64,000 nt of DNA, from the NCBI GenBank assembly GCA_944472135.2, contig OX235267.1:15917452-15981451 (forward strand). Direction: 5' to 3'. A program made the position numbers and the translations under genes. Shown here in pieces: positions 9,280 through 19,185 of this stretch (position 1 is its first letter; each line of letters starts with the position of its first letter). Under the pieces are notes generated by a model that was given only the letters and a program-made list of their open reading frames with translations, was not told the DNA's origin and did not search any database. The stretch is from Trichobilharzia regenti (lineage: Eukaryota; Platyhelminthes; Trematoda; Strigeidida; Schistosomatidae).

Positions 9280-9916
9280 AGAAGCCTCAAGGAAAAGATC
9301 CCACAACTGACTCCTTCTCTGTGTATATATCAGTTCATCTGCTGCTGTGGAGCCAGAAACACTGGTCGTTCGACGCGCACCCTGTCCAAGAGGATTCAAG
9401 AACACTATCCAGTCAGCATGGTTGTGAAAAGGCAATTTTGGTGCAATAAGGAGTGCGATAATTGAACACCTGGTTAACACTGATCGTTCCATCTCAACAA
9501 ACGCCTCCTGCTTTAAAGTAATCTACAGAGTCAAGAATAACCTATCAAAGGCAATACGGTTTCATCTTCTTTGTATCACTGAAGCTCTGGCCATTCACAT
9601 AGAAAAACTGGAGCTGTGCATACAAAAGAAGATTACTCAACCACTTCTACTGTCATGCTAACAATTTGGTTGATTTTGATGACTTAATTTTGTTTGTTTA
9701 CCTGTTCTTTAATTGCTTATAATTACGTAATTTCGTGTTATCTACTTTGTTTCTATTTTCATCTTGAGTAAACCTCACTCATCAAACTATTTATATTACT
9801 ACACAACTTCTTTTTTAACAACTGTTTGTGACAACTCATTACCTTTGTTACACTACCCTAATTTCATTAACACCTAATTTTCTTGACTTGTATTACCAAT
9901 CTTCACCTGTTTAGAA
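9280..9916 (+). mobile_element. PLE-A endonuclease end and 3' UTR, right arm of a palindrome
   Basis: Plus-strand coding (frameshifted) contains SLCIYQFICCCGARNTGRST (GIY-YIG region with the CxC pair), KRIQEHYP, IIEHLVNTD and LELCIQKK. The stretch 9437-9916 is the inverted copy of 8393-8920. The UTR ends near AATCTTCACCTGTTTAG. Confidence 0.75.
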
Positions 9917-9919
9917 CAA

Positions 9920-10325
9920 GACATATAAGCGAACAATATTGTTTTCAATTAGATCTTCTTCAGGCTTTACTCTAATTTACATAGACTTATATATATAAAA
10001 TTTTAACCAATGACGGTGATTTAGTGGATCAAATAATAATCGTAATCATAATAATAATAATAATCATAATAATAATAGTAATAATATTGTGGTAAATGTT
10101 TTGAACGAAGTTAATAGCGATGATTATAATAATAACAAAATATTGTTAATAAGGCTTATATAGGTGATAAGAATAACAAAGTTAGTATATGCATATATGT
10201 AGACAATTCAATAAATAAATAAATTAGGTCAAATCAAATGGAACGATAATCAGAGTTTAAATAAATATCATAAAAGTACGAAGGAGAGGGATGATAAGAA
10301 AGGGTGGGAGGGTTTTGAATAGAAT
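9920..10325. repeat. Non-coding stretch with (AAT)n microsatellite
   Basis: An AAT/ATA-rich simple repeat at about 10027-10095, with surrounding AT-rich sequence. It probably includes the 3' UTR of the minus-strand PLE at 10326-10823. Confidence 0.6.
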
Positions 10326-10823
10326 TCACCTAGGCCAAGGGAGAGACAAAGGTAGAACAAATTTCTTTTGTATACAAAGACTAGGATTGTTCTCTCGAAT
10401 TCCCATAGCTTCGGCTAAGTGTAAAAGACGGGTTCTGATTCCGTCCGAAAGACTTGATGGAATGCGGTAAATAACTTTGAAAGCACTATTTTTGTCCACT
10501 TGGTGACCACTATCAATCAAATGAGCCAAAATAGAACTTCGTATGGACTTTATTTGACCTTTTCCGAACCATGAAGGAAGATGCTCTTTAATGCGTTTGT
10601 TAAGCTGTCTAGTTGTTCGGCCTATATAGCTTTCTCCACAGGAGCAACTAAATTTATAGATACACATTGAAGTGGCACAACTAGGTAACTTATCTTTCAC
10701 TTGAGCAATCAAAATTGGCCGGCTGGAAAATGACAAACAGAGGGTGGCGGCAGTATAAGTCCGTTTTATCGCTCTCGATAATCTCTGATGTAAGACTTCA
10801 CTACTAAAATAACCAATAACCAA
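10326..10823 (-). pseudogene. PLE-A endonuclease domain, open 165-codon frame
   Basis: The minus-strand frame has the PLE C-terminal half: LSRAIKRTY linker, SMCIYKFSCSCGESYIGRTT (cysteine-flanked GIY-YIG motif), NKRIKEHLP, SSILAHLIDSGH, AFKVIYRIPSS, AEAMGIRENNPSLCIQKK, then stop. The GIY-YIG endonuclease nicks target DNA for priming. The RT is absent: upstream lies a leader block (10805-10930), so this is a 5'-truncated copy. The first codons come from the leader, so the listed start is not a true start. Confidence 0.85.
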
Positions 10824-10955
10824 TTGTAATTTTGTTTGACAAACTTAATGTACACATACATACAAAGTAACACATATATATTTGCGACTGTACAGCTAAG
10901 AAAATAAATTCGCCGCCGAAAAGAGATTCTTCGCTGATCTACATGTTTTGTTTTC
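10824..10955 (-). repeat. PLE leader/terminal block
   Basis: A conserved segment with AGCGAAGAATC and CGGCGGCGAATTTATT on the minus strand. Related blocks sit at 11955-12015 (+), 13840-13935 (-), 42780-42920 (-), 48560-48680 (-) and 62885-62935 (-), usually beside PLE debris. It resembles part of a hammerhead (paired GTC/GGC before GAA), but the core reads GCGAAGA rather than CTGANGA, so I do not call a ribozyme. Confidence 0.5.
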
Positions 10956-11100
10956 ATCTTCAAATCACCATTTGCACCATCTCTGCAATGCTGTATCATT
11001 CGCTTTAGCTGACATCAATTCTATCCCTTGCTATCTGATATTATTTTTGTGCCGATGAACATCTCTTTACATACTACTGATAAGACTTATCAGTAGCACA
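10956..11100 (+). repeat. Dispersed repeat ending in a perfect palindrome
   Basis: It ends in an 11-base inverted repeat around one base (11074-11096; arms CTACTGATAAG and CTTATCAGTAG). The same block recurs at 24680-24860 and 33000-33180 with the palindrome kept. Family not recognised. Confidence 0.55.
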
Positions 11101-11325
11101 TTTTATAAAATAACTTCACCCAGTAATATAACACAGACGTTACTGAAAATCTATATGCTGAAGCCCTATATTTCACTTAGAACATAAGAGGTATGAAGAA
11201 GGAAGTCTTATCAATGTCATACCAGGTGCAAAAACACAAGAACAGAGTAACTGATAAGGGTCAAATATGCGTTAAGCCTAATGATGGATAACTGGCAGAA
11301 TATAGTAAAATAGTTTTTGGTCTTG
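11100..11325. other. Non-coding stretch with RTE tail scrap
   Basis: Near 11160 there is GCTGAAGCCCTATATTTC, like the RTE 3' tail. Otherwise nothing recognised. Confidence 0.35.
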
Positions 11326-11850
11326 ACCGCAGACTGATATCATTTAGAGAACCATTGAAAACCATCACTGGAGTACTGGACAGCTGTTTCACCCCAAAAC
11401 ATTTCAGATCTTTACAAACCAACCCTAGAAAATTAATCTGATACTCACTAGTGACTTGCTACACGACAGAGTTTCCTGGAGTAAGTTCTAGGGAGAAGTT
11501 GTGACCACTTAGGTCTAACTAGTTAGGGCTAGTGATAGAGTTCCCGCCGATGACATTGGTTGTTGCCAGTTGCAATAAAATCAAGTATTGGTAGAGTTCG
11601 GAATTCATCAGCTAGCCGATGTGGAGTCAGGTCCCAGTGGCTGAATGGTATACGAGCTCTCCTTTTTTCTTGGTTTTACCCCTGATAGTGGAGTGGGTGC
11701 ATACTTCTGATGGATTCCAAACTAGGGTGAGGAAACATCTGTTCAGTACTCCAGAGCTGGTTTTCAATGGTTTTGTAACTGATAATAAACCGTTCTCAAA
11801 CTCGAAAAGCCTCTCAGCTATCACATTTCATGCACCAATGCAGATTTCAT
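11326..11850 (+). mobile_element. SINE C, long copy with inverted 5' fragment
   Basis: Bases 11326-11400 are an inverted SINE C tail and hammerhead 3' half. Then follows the plus-strand unit: ACAAACCAACCC...GAAAATTAAT, the 5' domain (ACTCACTAGTGACTTGCT...), a tRNA-like head near 11630 (GGTCCCAGTGGCTGAATGG), and a badly decayed hammerhead near 11695-11755. The same 5' arrangement is seen at 16975 and 37045. Confidence 0.65.
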
Positions 11851-12165
11851 TATAATGTTCGACACTAAAGAGAAACCAAATTAAGTTGAACAGCCAAGGG
11901 ATTTCAGGGTATCACCCTATTTCACAGTAGAGATATAAATGTCGATGTGTGTATAATAAGAATAAACAAATCAACGAAGGGTCTTATTTCGGCGAAACTC
12001 ATTCACCTAGCTGTATATACAATAGAAATTATATCTGTCTGTCTGTTTTTGACATAGAACTTTGCATCGATGTGCGGCAGTTCAAGTTACCACACTCCCT
12101 CCATGTAGCACACAAAGCAAGAGAAGAAAGTAGAAGAAATGCATAACAGAGAAAGTAAACAGAAG
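11850..12165. other. Non-coding stretch with one PLE leader block
   Basis: Bases 11955-12015 match the PLE leader block on the plus strand (CGGCGAAACTCATTCACC). The rest is not recognised. Confidence 0.4.
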
Positions 12166-12169
12166 TGTG

Positions 12170-12811
12170 AGACAAAGGAATAGTATTAACGAAGAACAAT
12201 ATAGTTTCATTGGAAATCATAAGTCACAAGGAGTGGATGCATCTGCACTAGCAGTTGAGAACGATTTTGAGCCATATCACCAATTGTCTCCAACCATTGG
12301 TTTTTACCATTTCGAGGACCCCAACCAACCAGGAGGATTATACCTTCCTACGTGGCTTAAACTAACTGTCGTGGATTTCATTGACTGATGATGAAGCCAT
12401 GTTTCGATTTGACAACTAGCAGCTCTTTTCCAACCTAACTCGATGTCAGCTAATATTGCCCGTCCTAACCATCTCAGTAGGTGTATTTTCACAGGCCTTG
12501 TCAATTGATTTCCCCTGCCATCTACCCAGCACTCGACCGATGCATAACCTCAATATTGCTCACCTTATTATACCACTTCACACGGGGATAGAGCGCAGGC
12601 ATCTATGATCAAAGACAGCTAGTCTTTTCATGTCTTCCACTCTCAATGGCCAGGTCTCACAGTCATAAAGGAGGACGAAGCGGACTGATGAGCAGTACAC
12701 CTGCCCTTTGGCCGATAGCCGGATATCATGTCTATGCCAGAGAGGGCGTAAACTGGCATATGCGAGTATTATATACATATATATATGATTATTTATTATG
12801 TGTGTGTACAT
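12170..12811 (-). pseudogene. RTE-type LINE C-terminal region (second RTE subfamily)
   Basis: The minus-strand frames read WHRHDIRLSAKGQVYCSSVR, VLLYDCETWPLRVEDMKRL and FDHRCLRSI, the standard post-RT segment of flatworm RTE-like endonuclease-RT proteins. Frameshifted pieces follow: MVRTGNI, KSKHGFIIS and SHVGRYNPPGWLGS. The subfamily differs from the RTE copies at 14225, 20200 and 62200. There are several frameshifts and no RT catalytic motif in this piece. Confidence 0.75.
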
Positions 12812-13000
12812 AGCACAAGTGTAAACATCAGTCTGGAGTAATATTTACATTACCAGAATACTTCTCCATTCCATCCTTCCACCTTGGTTATAATTCTAAG
12901 TGCAGCTGTTATAAAATAATTTGTTATTAAATGCATTTTGTTAACTATTTGTATGACACAGATTGCCATCGTTTTCTTCTACCTACTTCCTACACAACAG
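12812..13000. other. Short non-coding stretch
   Basis: A small TA/TG-rich run (12775-12810) at the edge; nothing recognised. Confidence 0.3.
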
Positions 13001-13002
13001 CT

Positions 13003-13196
13003 CACCTTGTAACAAGTAGGTTATGGGTTCAAACACCGGCAGTGAGTGAATAGTGATGAAGAATTTCAAACTAGGCAGATGAAACTGGTGTCCAGTACTC
13101 CAATAGTGATGGTTTTGCAATGATCCTCTAACCAATATCAGTTCATCATGAAATCCTGAAACAAATCAAATCAAACCCCTGCAAACCAACACTTTA
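13003..13196 (+). mobile_element. SINE C, diverged copy
   Basis: The tRNA-like second half (CACCTTGTAACAAGTAGG, GGGTTCAAACACC) is followed by a decayed hammerhead (GTGATGAAGAATTTCAAACT, GTGTCCAGTACTCC) and the tail TCATGAAATCCTGAAAC...CAAACCAACACTTTA. Confidence 0.7.
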
Positions 13197-13319
13197 TTAC
13201 ATAATTTATTCTGATATTTATCGCCATGCTGTTCAATTAAAATCACATGTTTTCTGAATTTGTTTTTGTATTATGTAGCCTTGGTCTAAAGTTACTAATT
13301 TTTATTATTGTTATTTTTT

Positions 13320-13485
13320 ATTATAGCTTGATTCCACACAGTATCTAGTTACAAGTATGTCGTTCTCAGCATATGATATCGGTTGCCAAAATTTAGCAAG
13401 CCGATCATTGATATCAGGTGTGTGTCGACCGGGGATCGAACCCCAGGACCATGTGTATGATCGGTGAGCGTGCTAACCGCTGTAC
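13320..13485 (-). mobile_element. SINE A (tRNA-like head, CR1-like tail)
   Basis: Minus strand: tRNA-like head with a GGGGTTCGATCCCC B box (near 13430-13445), body TGATATCAATGATCGGC, and the tail ending GTGTGGAATCAAGCTATAATA. The tail is shared with the CR1-like LINE 3' end at 56791-56862. The extreme 5' end of the head is lost. Confidence 0.75.
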
Positions 13486-13564
13486 TCTTTCTAGTTACAC
13501 TTTTGATTATTCCCAACTTTTTTAAATTGTTCTGATGATATTAACAATAGTCCAGATTAATTTT

Positions 13565-13832
13565 TTTAAAGTGTTGGTTTATAGGGATTTGATGGGTTAG
13601 AGGATTTCACCATGAACTGATATTGGTTAGAGAACTATTGGAAAACCTGGCAGTATTGGAGAGCTGTCTCGTCTTAGTTTGGTAAACTTCAACAGTATGC
13701 AACCTGAGGTCGAATTCCGGAGGGTGCTTACTGATGAAGAGTCCCAAACTAGGACGAAACAGTTGTCCAGTACTCCCTACAGGTTTCCCAATGGTTCTCT
13801 AACTGATGTCAGCTCATGATGAAATCCTGTAA
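13565..13832. mobile_element. SINE C inverted pair
   Basis: The left part (13565-13705) is minus-strand tail and hammerhead; the right part (13706-13832) is a plus-strand head remnant, hammerhead (TTACTGATGAAGAGTCCC..., C3 replaced by A) and tail. Head-to-head arrangement as at 4504-4891. Confidence 0.7.
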
Positions 13833-13839
13833 TTTTTTT

Positions 13840-13935
13840 CACTTGTGCTATATGCACACAAAATAAATAATTATTTATAACTGCTATGGTGGATCTAAAT
13901 GAATAAATTCGACGAAATGAGTCTCTTCTCCGAAG
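13840..13935 (-). repeat. PLE leader block
   Basis: A related block to 10824-10955 (minus strand ACTTCGGAGAAGAGACTCAT, AATTTATTCATTTAGAT). Isolated remnant. Confidence 0.4.
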
Positions 13936-14224
13936 TGTTTGTTCGTATTTTCAGTTTATTTATTGCCTTAGGTTACGTCATTTTTTTTCCACTACAAGCA
14001 GTCAGTTAGCCTAGCAGTAAAAGCAGCTTCAAAGTCTTTCAATCTACGCAATGTAAAGTAATATTCGTAGTGAGTTTCGATTCAGTTGACCGAAATATCG
14101 ATTGAATATTACGATAACCACTACCTAACTAGTAATTTTTTCTCAATAACGTAGGACATCTCATTTGCTTCTATAATTCAGTAGTATATATGAGTATATG
14201 CTAAGCTTTAAGTCATTTTTATTA
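13935..14224. other. Non-coding stretch
   Basis: Nothing recognised. Confidence 0.3.
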
Positions 14225-14830
14225 TTATTTCCTTTAATTCCTAGAGGAACATAGGGCTTCAGCCAAACGTCGCCATTACCTTCGGTACTCTGCTAGAGTT
14301 TTCACCTGGCCCCAAGTCTGCCCACATGCTTTCATTTCCTCTTCACATGACCTCCTCCAAGTCACCCTTGCACTAACGACCAACTCACCGCTTCCCTTTC
14401 GGGTTCCACCCGAGCGATGGCTTGTTTGATGATGTCACTTGATGGTTTCCTCAGGGTATGGCCAATCCATCTCTATTTCTTCCTGCCTATTTGTTTCACA
14501 ATCGGTTCCTGGTTGGTTCGCTCATTGCCAGATATCCCTGTTGCTGATCGCTTCTGGCCATCTGATCTTCACTATGGAGCCACAGAAGACCGCTGTTGAT
14601 GAAGATGTGTAGTTTGTTTGAAGTGCTCTTCATGATGCCGCGCCAAGTATCTGATACATATAGTAAATAGCACTGACTTCACGTTGGAGTTGAAAATCTG
14701 GATCTTAATATTCATGCTGAGTGCTGTTGACCTCCACACAGGCTTGAGAGTAATGAAAGCTTGTCTTGCTTTTCCGATTGTTGTTTTGATATTCTCGTCA
14801 GTTCCGTCTGCCTGTAGTTGAAACGATGCT
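14225..14830 (-). pseudogene. RTE-type LINE 3' end (post-RT coding and UTR)
   Basis: Minus strand: IGKARQAFITLKPVWRSTAL, KIQIFNSNVKSVL, ERTNQEPIVKQIGRKK, RWIGHTLRKPSSDI, QAIARVEPERE, ending KPYVPLGIKGNNN and a (AAT)n tail. This is the RTE region after the RT domain. Frameshifts and stops are present. The tail text GGAACATAGGGCTTCA (plus-strand reading) is shared with SINE B. Confidence 0.8.
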
Positions 14831-14844
14831 TATCAGGTAAATAA

Positions 14845-15300
14845 AGGAGGTTGTTAATTTACATTTCTATTGATCACTTTTATTATCGACTTGGAATTCG
14901 AACTTTCTTGTCATGTGATGATTTACTTTTTATTAGCTGGTAAATTCGATCCATAGTAATGAGTGTGTTTGTTGATCTCTGGCTGATTCACTTAAGTATC
15001 AGGCTTCTAGGAATTCCGTGACTGCATTACTGTCTGGTGTTTCCCCGTTCTGTTTAAAATTTCTACATTCTCCCAATCATCTAATTGGTCTCCATAATTA
15101 TCCACATGGATTAATACGATGGAATATATATGTCATGCCTTTTTACAGCCAATTTGTGATCTTGGATTGGGATTCGAATGAGACGCCCAATTTGACTGAT
15201 GTAGTGCTTATTGCAGTTCATGCATCCAATTTATTTTGTAAATGGTATCTAATTTGATCTTCTTTTTCTGTTGGATCTTTTGATTTGCACAATGTCGAAT
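14845..15300 (-). mobile_element. PLE-E endonuclease end, left arm of inverted pair
   Basis: Minus strand: MNCNKHYISQ-like GIY-YIG remnant and EFLEA*YLSESA ending, then UTR. It is an inverted relative of 15540-15930. Confidence 0.6.
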
Positions 15301-15469
15301 AAAGGAAAAATAGCTGCTAACCGTCTTTAAGAAGAATTCATATCCTCACAATTTCATAAAAAAGTTCTTCAACTGAAATCATAACATCACCAACAAACCA
15401 TCATCAAACATCACAGGAAAATTCATTATAACATATATATAATATCTCTGAAGTAACAGCTAGGATAGC

Positions 15470-15930
15470 GAGAGCGTTTGAAATAGATACAGCAAACAAG
15501 TCAGCACATAGCCAGCACAACCACTTCATTCGACACTGTGCAAATCAAAAGACCCGTCCAACAGGAAAAGAAGGTAAAATTAATAAAACCATTTTAAATT
15601 AAATTACACGCATGAACTGCAATAATCATTACATCGGTCAACAGAAAGAACATCCTCTTAGAATCCAAATTCAAAACATAAATCAGCTGCGTGTAGATAA
15701 ATATGGACACCACTTTGATAGGCAGAATGTAGAAATTTTTAAAAAGCAGGGAAACACAAAAAATGCAGTCAGGGAATTCCTGGAAGCCAGGTACTCCAGT
15801 GAATCAGCCAGTGATTAACAATTACACTAATCATTATAGACCAAATTTATCAGCTAACAACAAGTAAATCACATAACAAGAAGGTTAAAATTTCAAGTCG
15901 TAATAAAAATGATCAATAGGGATATACATC
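15470..15930 (+). pseudogene. PLE-E endonuclease fragment, right arm of inverted pair
   Basis: Plus strand: HFIRHCANQKTRPTGKE upstream, then the frame at 15612-15818 with MNCNNHYIGQ (GIY-YIG core), LRIQIQNINQLRVDKYGHHF, NVEIFKKQGNTKNAVREFLE and ARYSSESASD. It differs clearly from the PLE-A and PLE-B endonucleases (single upstream CxxC, REFLEA ending). The arms share their UTR as well. Confidence 0.65.
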
Positions 15931-16164
15931 AACAAACAACCAATCATGACAATGGTTGCTAGGAGATACAATGATATCATCGTTCATGGAGATTTTAGGT
16001 GAGTTGAAGCGATGCTGTCCAAAAGAGGTGAACGTCGAAATCTTCTGAATTAAATCAACCAGGTGAAATAGAGAACAACAGAAATTCAAAATCGCATTTC
16101 CCGCCTATCAACGATGTATTTAACGCAACTACAAGGAGATGCCACAATTCTGAGAGTTCACCAT
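15931..16164. other. Non-coding stretch
   Basis: Contains AATGATATCATCGTTCATGG near 15970; otherwise nothing recognised. Confidence 0.3.
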
Positions 16165-16270
16165 TTTACCGGTAGATCCTATGTGAATATCACTGAAGAT
16201 TCTCAAACTAGGACGACACAGCTGTCGACTACTCCTTAGTTTTATGATGTTTCTCAAATTGATTTTGACT
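16165..16270 (+). mobile_element. SINE C hammerhead and tail fragment
   Basis: TCACTGAAGATTCTCAAACT, AGGACGACACAGCTGTCGAC and TACTCC are a mutated hammerhead segment; the tail is mostly lost. Confidence 0.55.
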
Positions 16271-16969
16271 CTTGGTCATATGTAATAGAATGAATCCATA
16301 AAGCTAAGATAGAAACTGAGAGTTGCAATAATTACATTTACGTAGTGAGGAAATATCATGTTTTTCCGAATACTAATCGGAAACAACAGAAAGATGGTAG
16401 TCAAGTAACATTATGCATATATTGAAAGTGAGAAATTGTTTATTACAGATTTTTGCTCAATACTCGTAAACCTATGATCATAACATTTGAACAATATGAA
16501 GAAATAAAACCTCAATTTTGAGAAGGATATTTCCCACTAAAAGCCGATAAGATGATTATTCCCTTTTTGATTACACATTGTGTTGTAAGAATGTTATGCT
16601 CACTCTAAAACAGAAAAGAAACGGGGTATAATATCCATTTTATCCAGGAGTCATAAACACTCAAACACACACACACAGACACAGACACACAGAGATATAC
16701 ACATGAAATGAAATATGAAATAAAATTTTTCTTTACAAAAGGATTACTGAATACAACTCTTATCAAATTGACCGTAAAAGATTGTCTCTTTTATCTATAA
16801 TTATTTTCCTAATAGTTTGCTAATTGAAAATATCTTTCCTCTTCAAAGGGAGGAGAAGTAGGAAGCAAGACTCATATGATCCCAATGATGCATGAGTACG
16901 TTTCCGTGTCATTTACAAAGTGCTTATCTAACTTCTCATTTAAAAACTAATTACGATTGTTTGGATGTA
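16271..16969. repeat. Non-coding stretch with CA-rich simple repeat
   Basis: A CACACA/CAGACA run at about 16660-16705. No gene or other family recognised. Confidence 0.45.
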
Positions 16970-16971
16970 GG

Positions 16972-17460
16972 ATTTCATCATGAGCTGACGTTAGTTAGAG
17001 AGCCACTGGAAAACCTCGGAGTACTGGACAGCTATAAAGCCGATACTTGAAAATTAATTTGATGCTCACTAGCGACTGGCTCTATTCATGCAGTGACTTG
17101 AGGTTCTAGTAGGTTGCCATGACCTGAAGGGTACAGCAGATTGCAGGTGAAGACAGTTAATCAACGACGGAGACATTGTAAAATGGTCAGGCTATGTCGT
17201 GAACTGGTAGAAGTTAGAATTCATGGACTATTTGATCGAGTCTCAGTGGCCCAATGGTCTACGAGTTCTCCTTGTAACCAGAAGGTCTGGGGTTTAAAGC
17301 CCCATGGGTGTTTGCTACTCAAGAGTCTCGAGCTAGGAAGAAACAGCTGTCCAGTACTATCTACAGGCTTTTCAATGGTTCTCTAACTGATGTCAGCTCA
17401 TGATGAAATCAGCTCCATGCAATCAAACAAAATTCCTACAAAACCAATACTTGAAAATTA
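16972..17460 (+). mobile_element. SINE C, full-length copy with inverted 5' fragment
   Basis: The inverted fragment 16972-17033 (tail and hammerhead 3' part) ends in GTACTGGACAGCT, within a few bases of the predicted cleavage site of the inverted copy. Next come GATACTTGAAAATTAATTTG, the 5' domain (GATGCTCACTAGCGACTGGC), a tRNA-like head at about 17235-17315, a decayed hammerhead at about 17320-17360, and a tail ending CCAATACTTGAAAATTA at 17460. Confidence 0.7.
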
Positions 17461-17688
17461 CGATTGTGTTAAAGAAATCAGATGCTATGACTGTTTAATT
17501 GGACGTATATTTATGGGTTGCACTCGCAAAATATTATAAAGCAGCGATCAGTATCAACCGGAGAAATGTTAATAAAAGCCAGTTTCACTTATATAGGCAG
17601 CATTGTTTCATCTACAGACGGCAACGATGAATATATTCAAGATAATCTCCTTAATCTAAAAATCAGTGGAAAAATCCATTGCATTCAG
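17461..17688. other. Non-coding stretch
   Basis: The piece ATAGGCAGCATTGTTTCATC (17596) could be RTE-like coding; too short to assign. Confidence 0.25.
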
Positions 17689-17846
17689 CCTTAATGTCTA
17701 GTCAATGCCTATTGCATGGTAAAGAGACTCCTTATGTCAGTGAAAACTTTCTAAATGCCAACTGCAGATCTTCGTCAATACTTGCTTTCGCTGCATTATG
17801 GATGTTTCCAGCAAAGTGTATTACTGCGGCTCATAATCCTATCAAG
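17689..17846 (+). CDS. Possible host exon, product unknown
   Basis: Open between an acceptor-like CATTGCATTCAG (to 17688) and a donor-like ATCAAG/GTAATCAG (17847). The frame reads MSSQCLLHGKETPYVSENF, then a Cys/Ser stretch and a hydrophobic SILAFAALWMFPAKCITAAH segment. It shows no similarity to the nearby retroelement proteins. The pyrimidine tract before the acceptor is poor, so this may be chance. Confidence 0.2.
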
Positions 17847-18059
17847 GTAATCAGTGAAATAACTTTTTGACTTCGTTTACATACATGAGTAAAAATTGAT
17901 GATTAGACATTTGAATAAAATCAATATAGAATAAAATACATTCAGAAATAATACTGTGAGTGCTATCAATAAAATACAGTCAGATGTAAAATAAGATGCT
18001 TTTTACAGTATGAAATAATTAACTTGTTAGAATGTTATATTGTGAAACGAATACGTTTC

Positions 18060-19010
18060 ATGGTTAATCATTATTCTCTGATTCGACTGGTAATAATATC
18101 CTTCCACAACTCTGGTATTTCCGATGAGTCATTTCTGTTACACCTGTGTTGGGTGTAGATTATTCGACGAACCAGGATTCAGTAATCATCCTCACGCACC
18201 ACCCACCTACCTATATTACTTCTTAGAATTTTAACTCTGTCCCACCATATTCTGTGTTTGTGTGTTAATGCATACAGAGCGATTTCTGAGTTTCTTCTCT
18301 AAATAACTTATCTGTTTCCGCCGGTCAATCATACTAACTTTGACTAAAATCCTATGATCTAACAGTTTGACTACTCCCGATCTACTATTTTCACCTATAT
18401 ATTTGATCTAACTCAAAGTCATTGCAAGGTATTTGGTAAATTATAATATTCTGTCTAATTGGGTAAAGCTGCAGGGTCCTCCAACCTACCTACAGAGCTT
18501 GTCGGTTTAAATGTCACCCTAATTCCTGCTTTACTAAGAATCCTACTTAGGGAGATTCTCAGATATCCCCTTGTTATATGGTAAAAATGCAGGTAGATAG
18601 ATGCCTTATATTCTCTATTATTAATGTCATCATCATTATTATTATTACTGTTAGTTACACCATTATTCTTTTATTTTGATTTTTATCTTTACTGATCTTC
18701 CCAATGTACTATATAGGATAGTTTTTTAACACCAACCAACTATTCTTCTGTCTGCTTGATTTCATCATTTTCGTCCTTTTTGTTCCACTTAGTACTATTG
18801 CTCGGTTTATTAGACATTTAACTAAACCTGCCTTCACAAACACATAACCGATGGATGAATTAAAGTCTAAATATCTATTAGCAGAATGCGTTGGTTTTTT
18901 ATAAACCCAGTGTACATACAGTTTATCTTCTTCTGTCCGTTTTATTTTTCAGTCTAACATAGCTCATTCTCCTTGTTCATTTTCCGATTCTAATGTGAGA
19001 TTTATTCCCT
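18060..19010 (-). pseudogene. PLE-F post-RT region and endonuclease remnant
   Basis: On the minus strand, 19000-18810 reads INLTLESENEQGE, KIKRTEEDKLY, YKKPTHSANRYLDFNSS (the PLE post-RT YRKPTH...YLDF...SHHP block). 18840-18500 holds a decayed linker with an AT-rich run (18620-18660), and 18440-18355 a relic of IYKIPCNDC/YIGQT. The 3' end near 18120-18200 matches 27800-27890. Heavily mutated. Confidence 0.7.
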
Positions 19011-19027
19011 CTACTGTCTTCCTGACG

Positions 19028-19185
19028 ATTGCCTCCAACTATCTAATATCATTTATATCAGTGTGCACCGTGATGGCGAGCTGCCTAAAGTGGTGGCCAC
19101 ACTGCAAACCTGACTGACAGAATTCAGTCTGCACCCAAGAAAGGACTAGACACGTCGAACTGGTTAATAGTGTCCAATCAAATTA
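19028..19185 (+). mobile_element. SINE D end fragment
   Basis: An inverted relative of the left half of 6752-7133: ATTGCCTCCAACTATCTAAT, ACCGTGATGGCGAGCTGCC, CTGACAGAATTCAGTCTGCA and the outer arm TAGTGTCCAATCAAA. Confidence 0.6.

Noticed and set aside
10027..10095. AAT run as a CRISPR-like or satellite array
   Set aside because: It is a simple trinucleotide microsatellite with no spacer structure.
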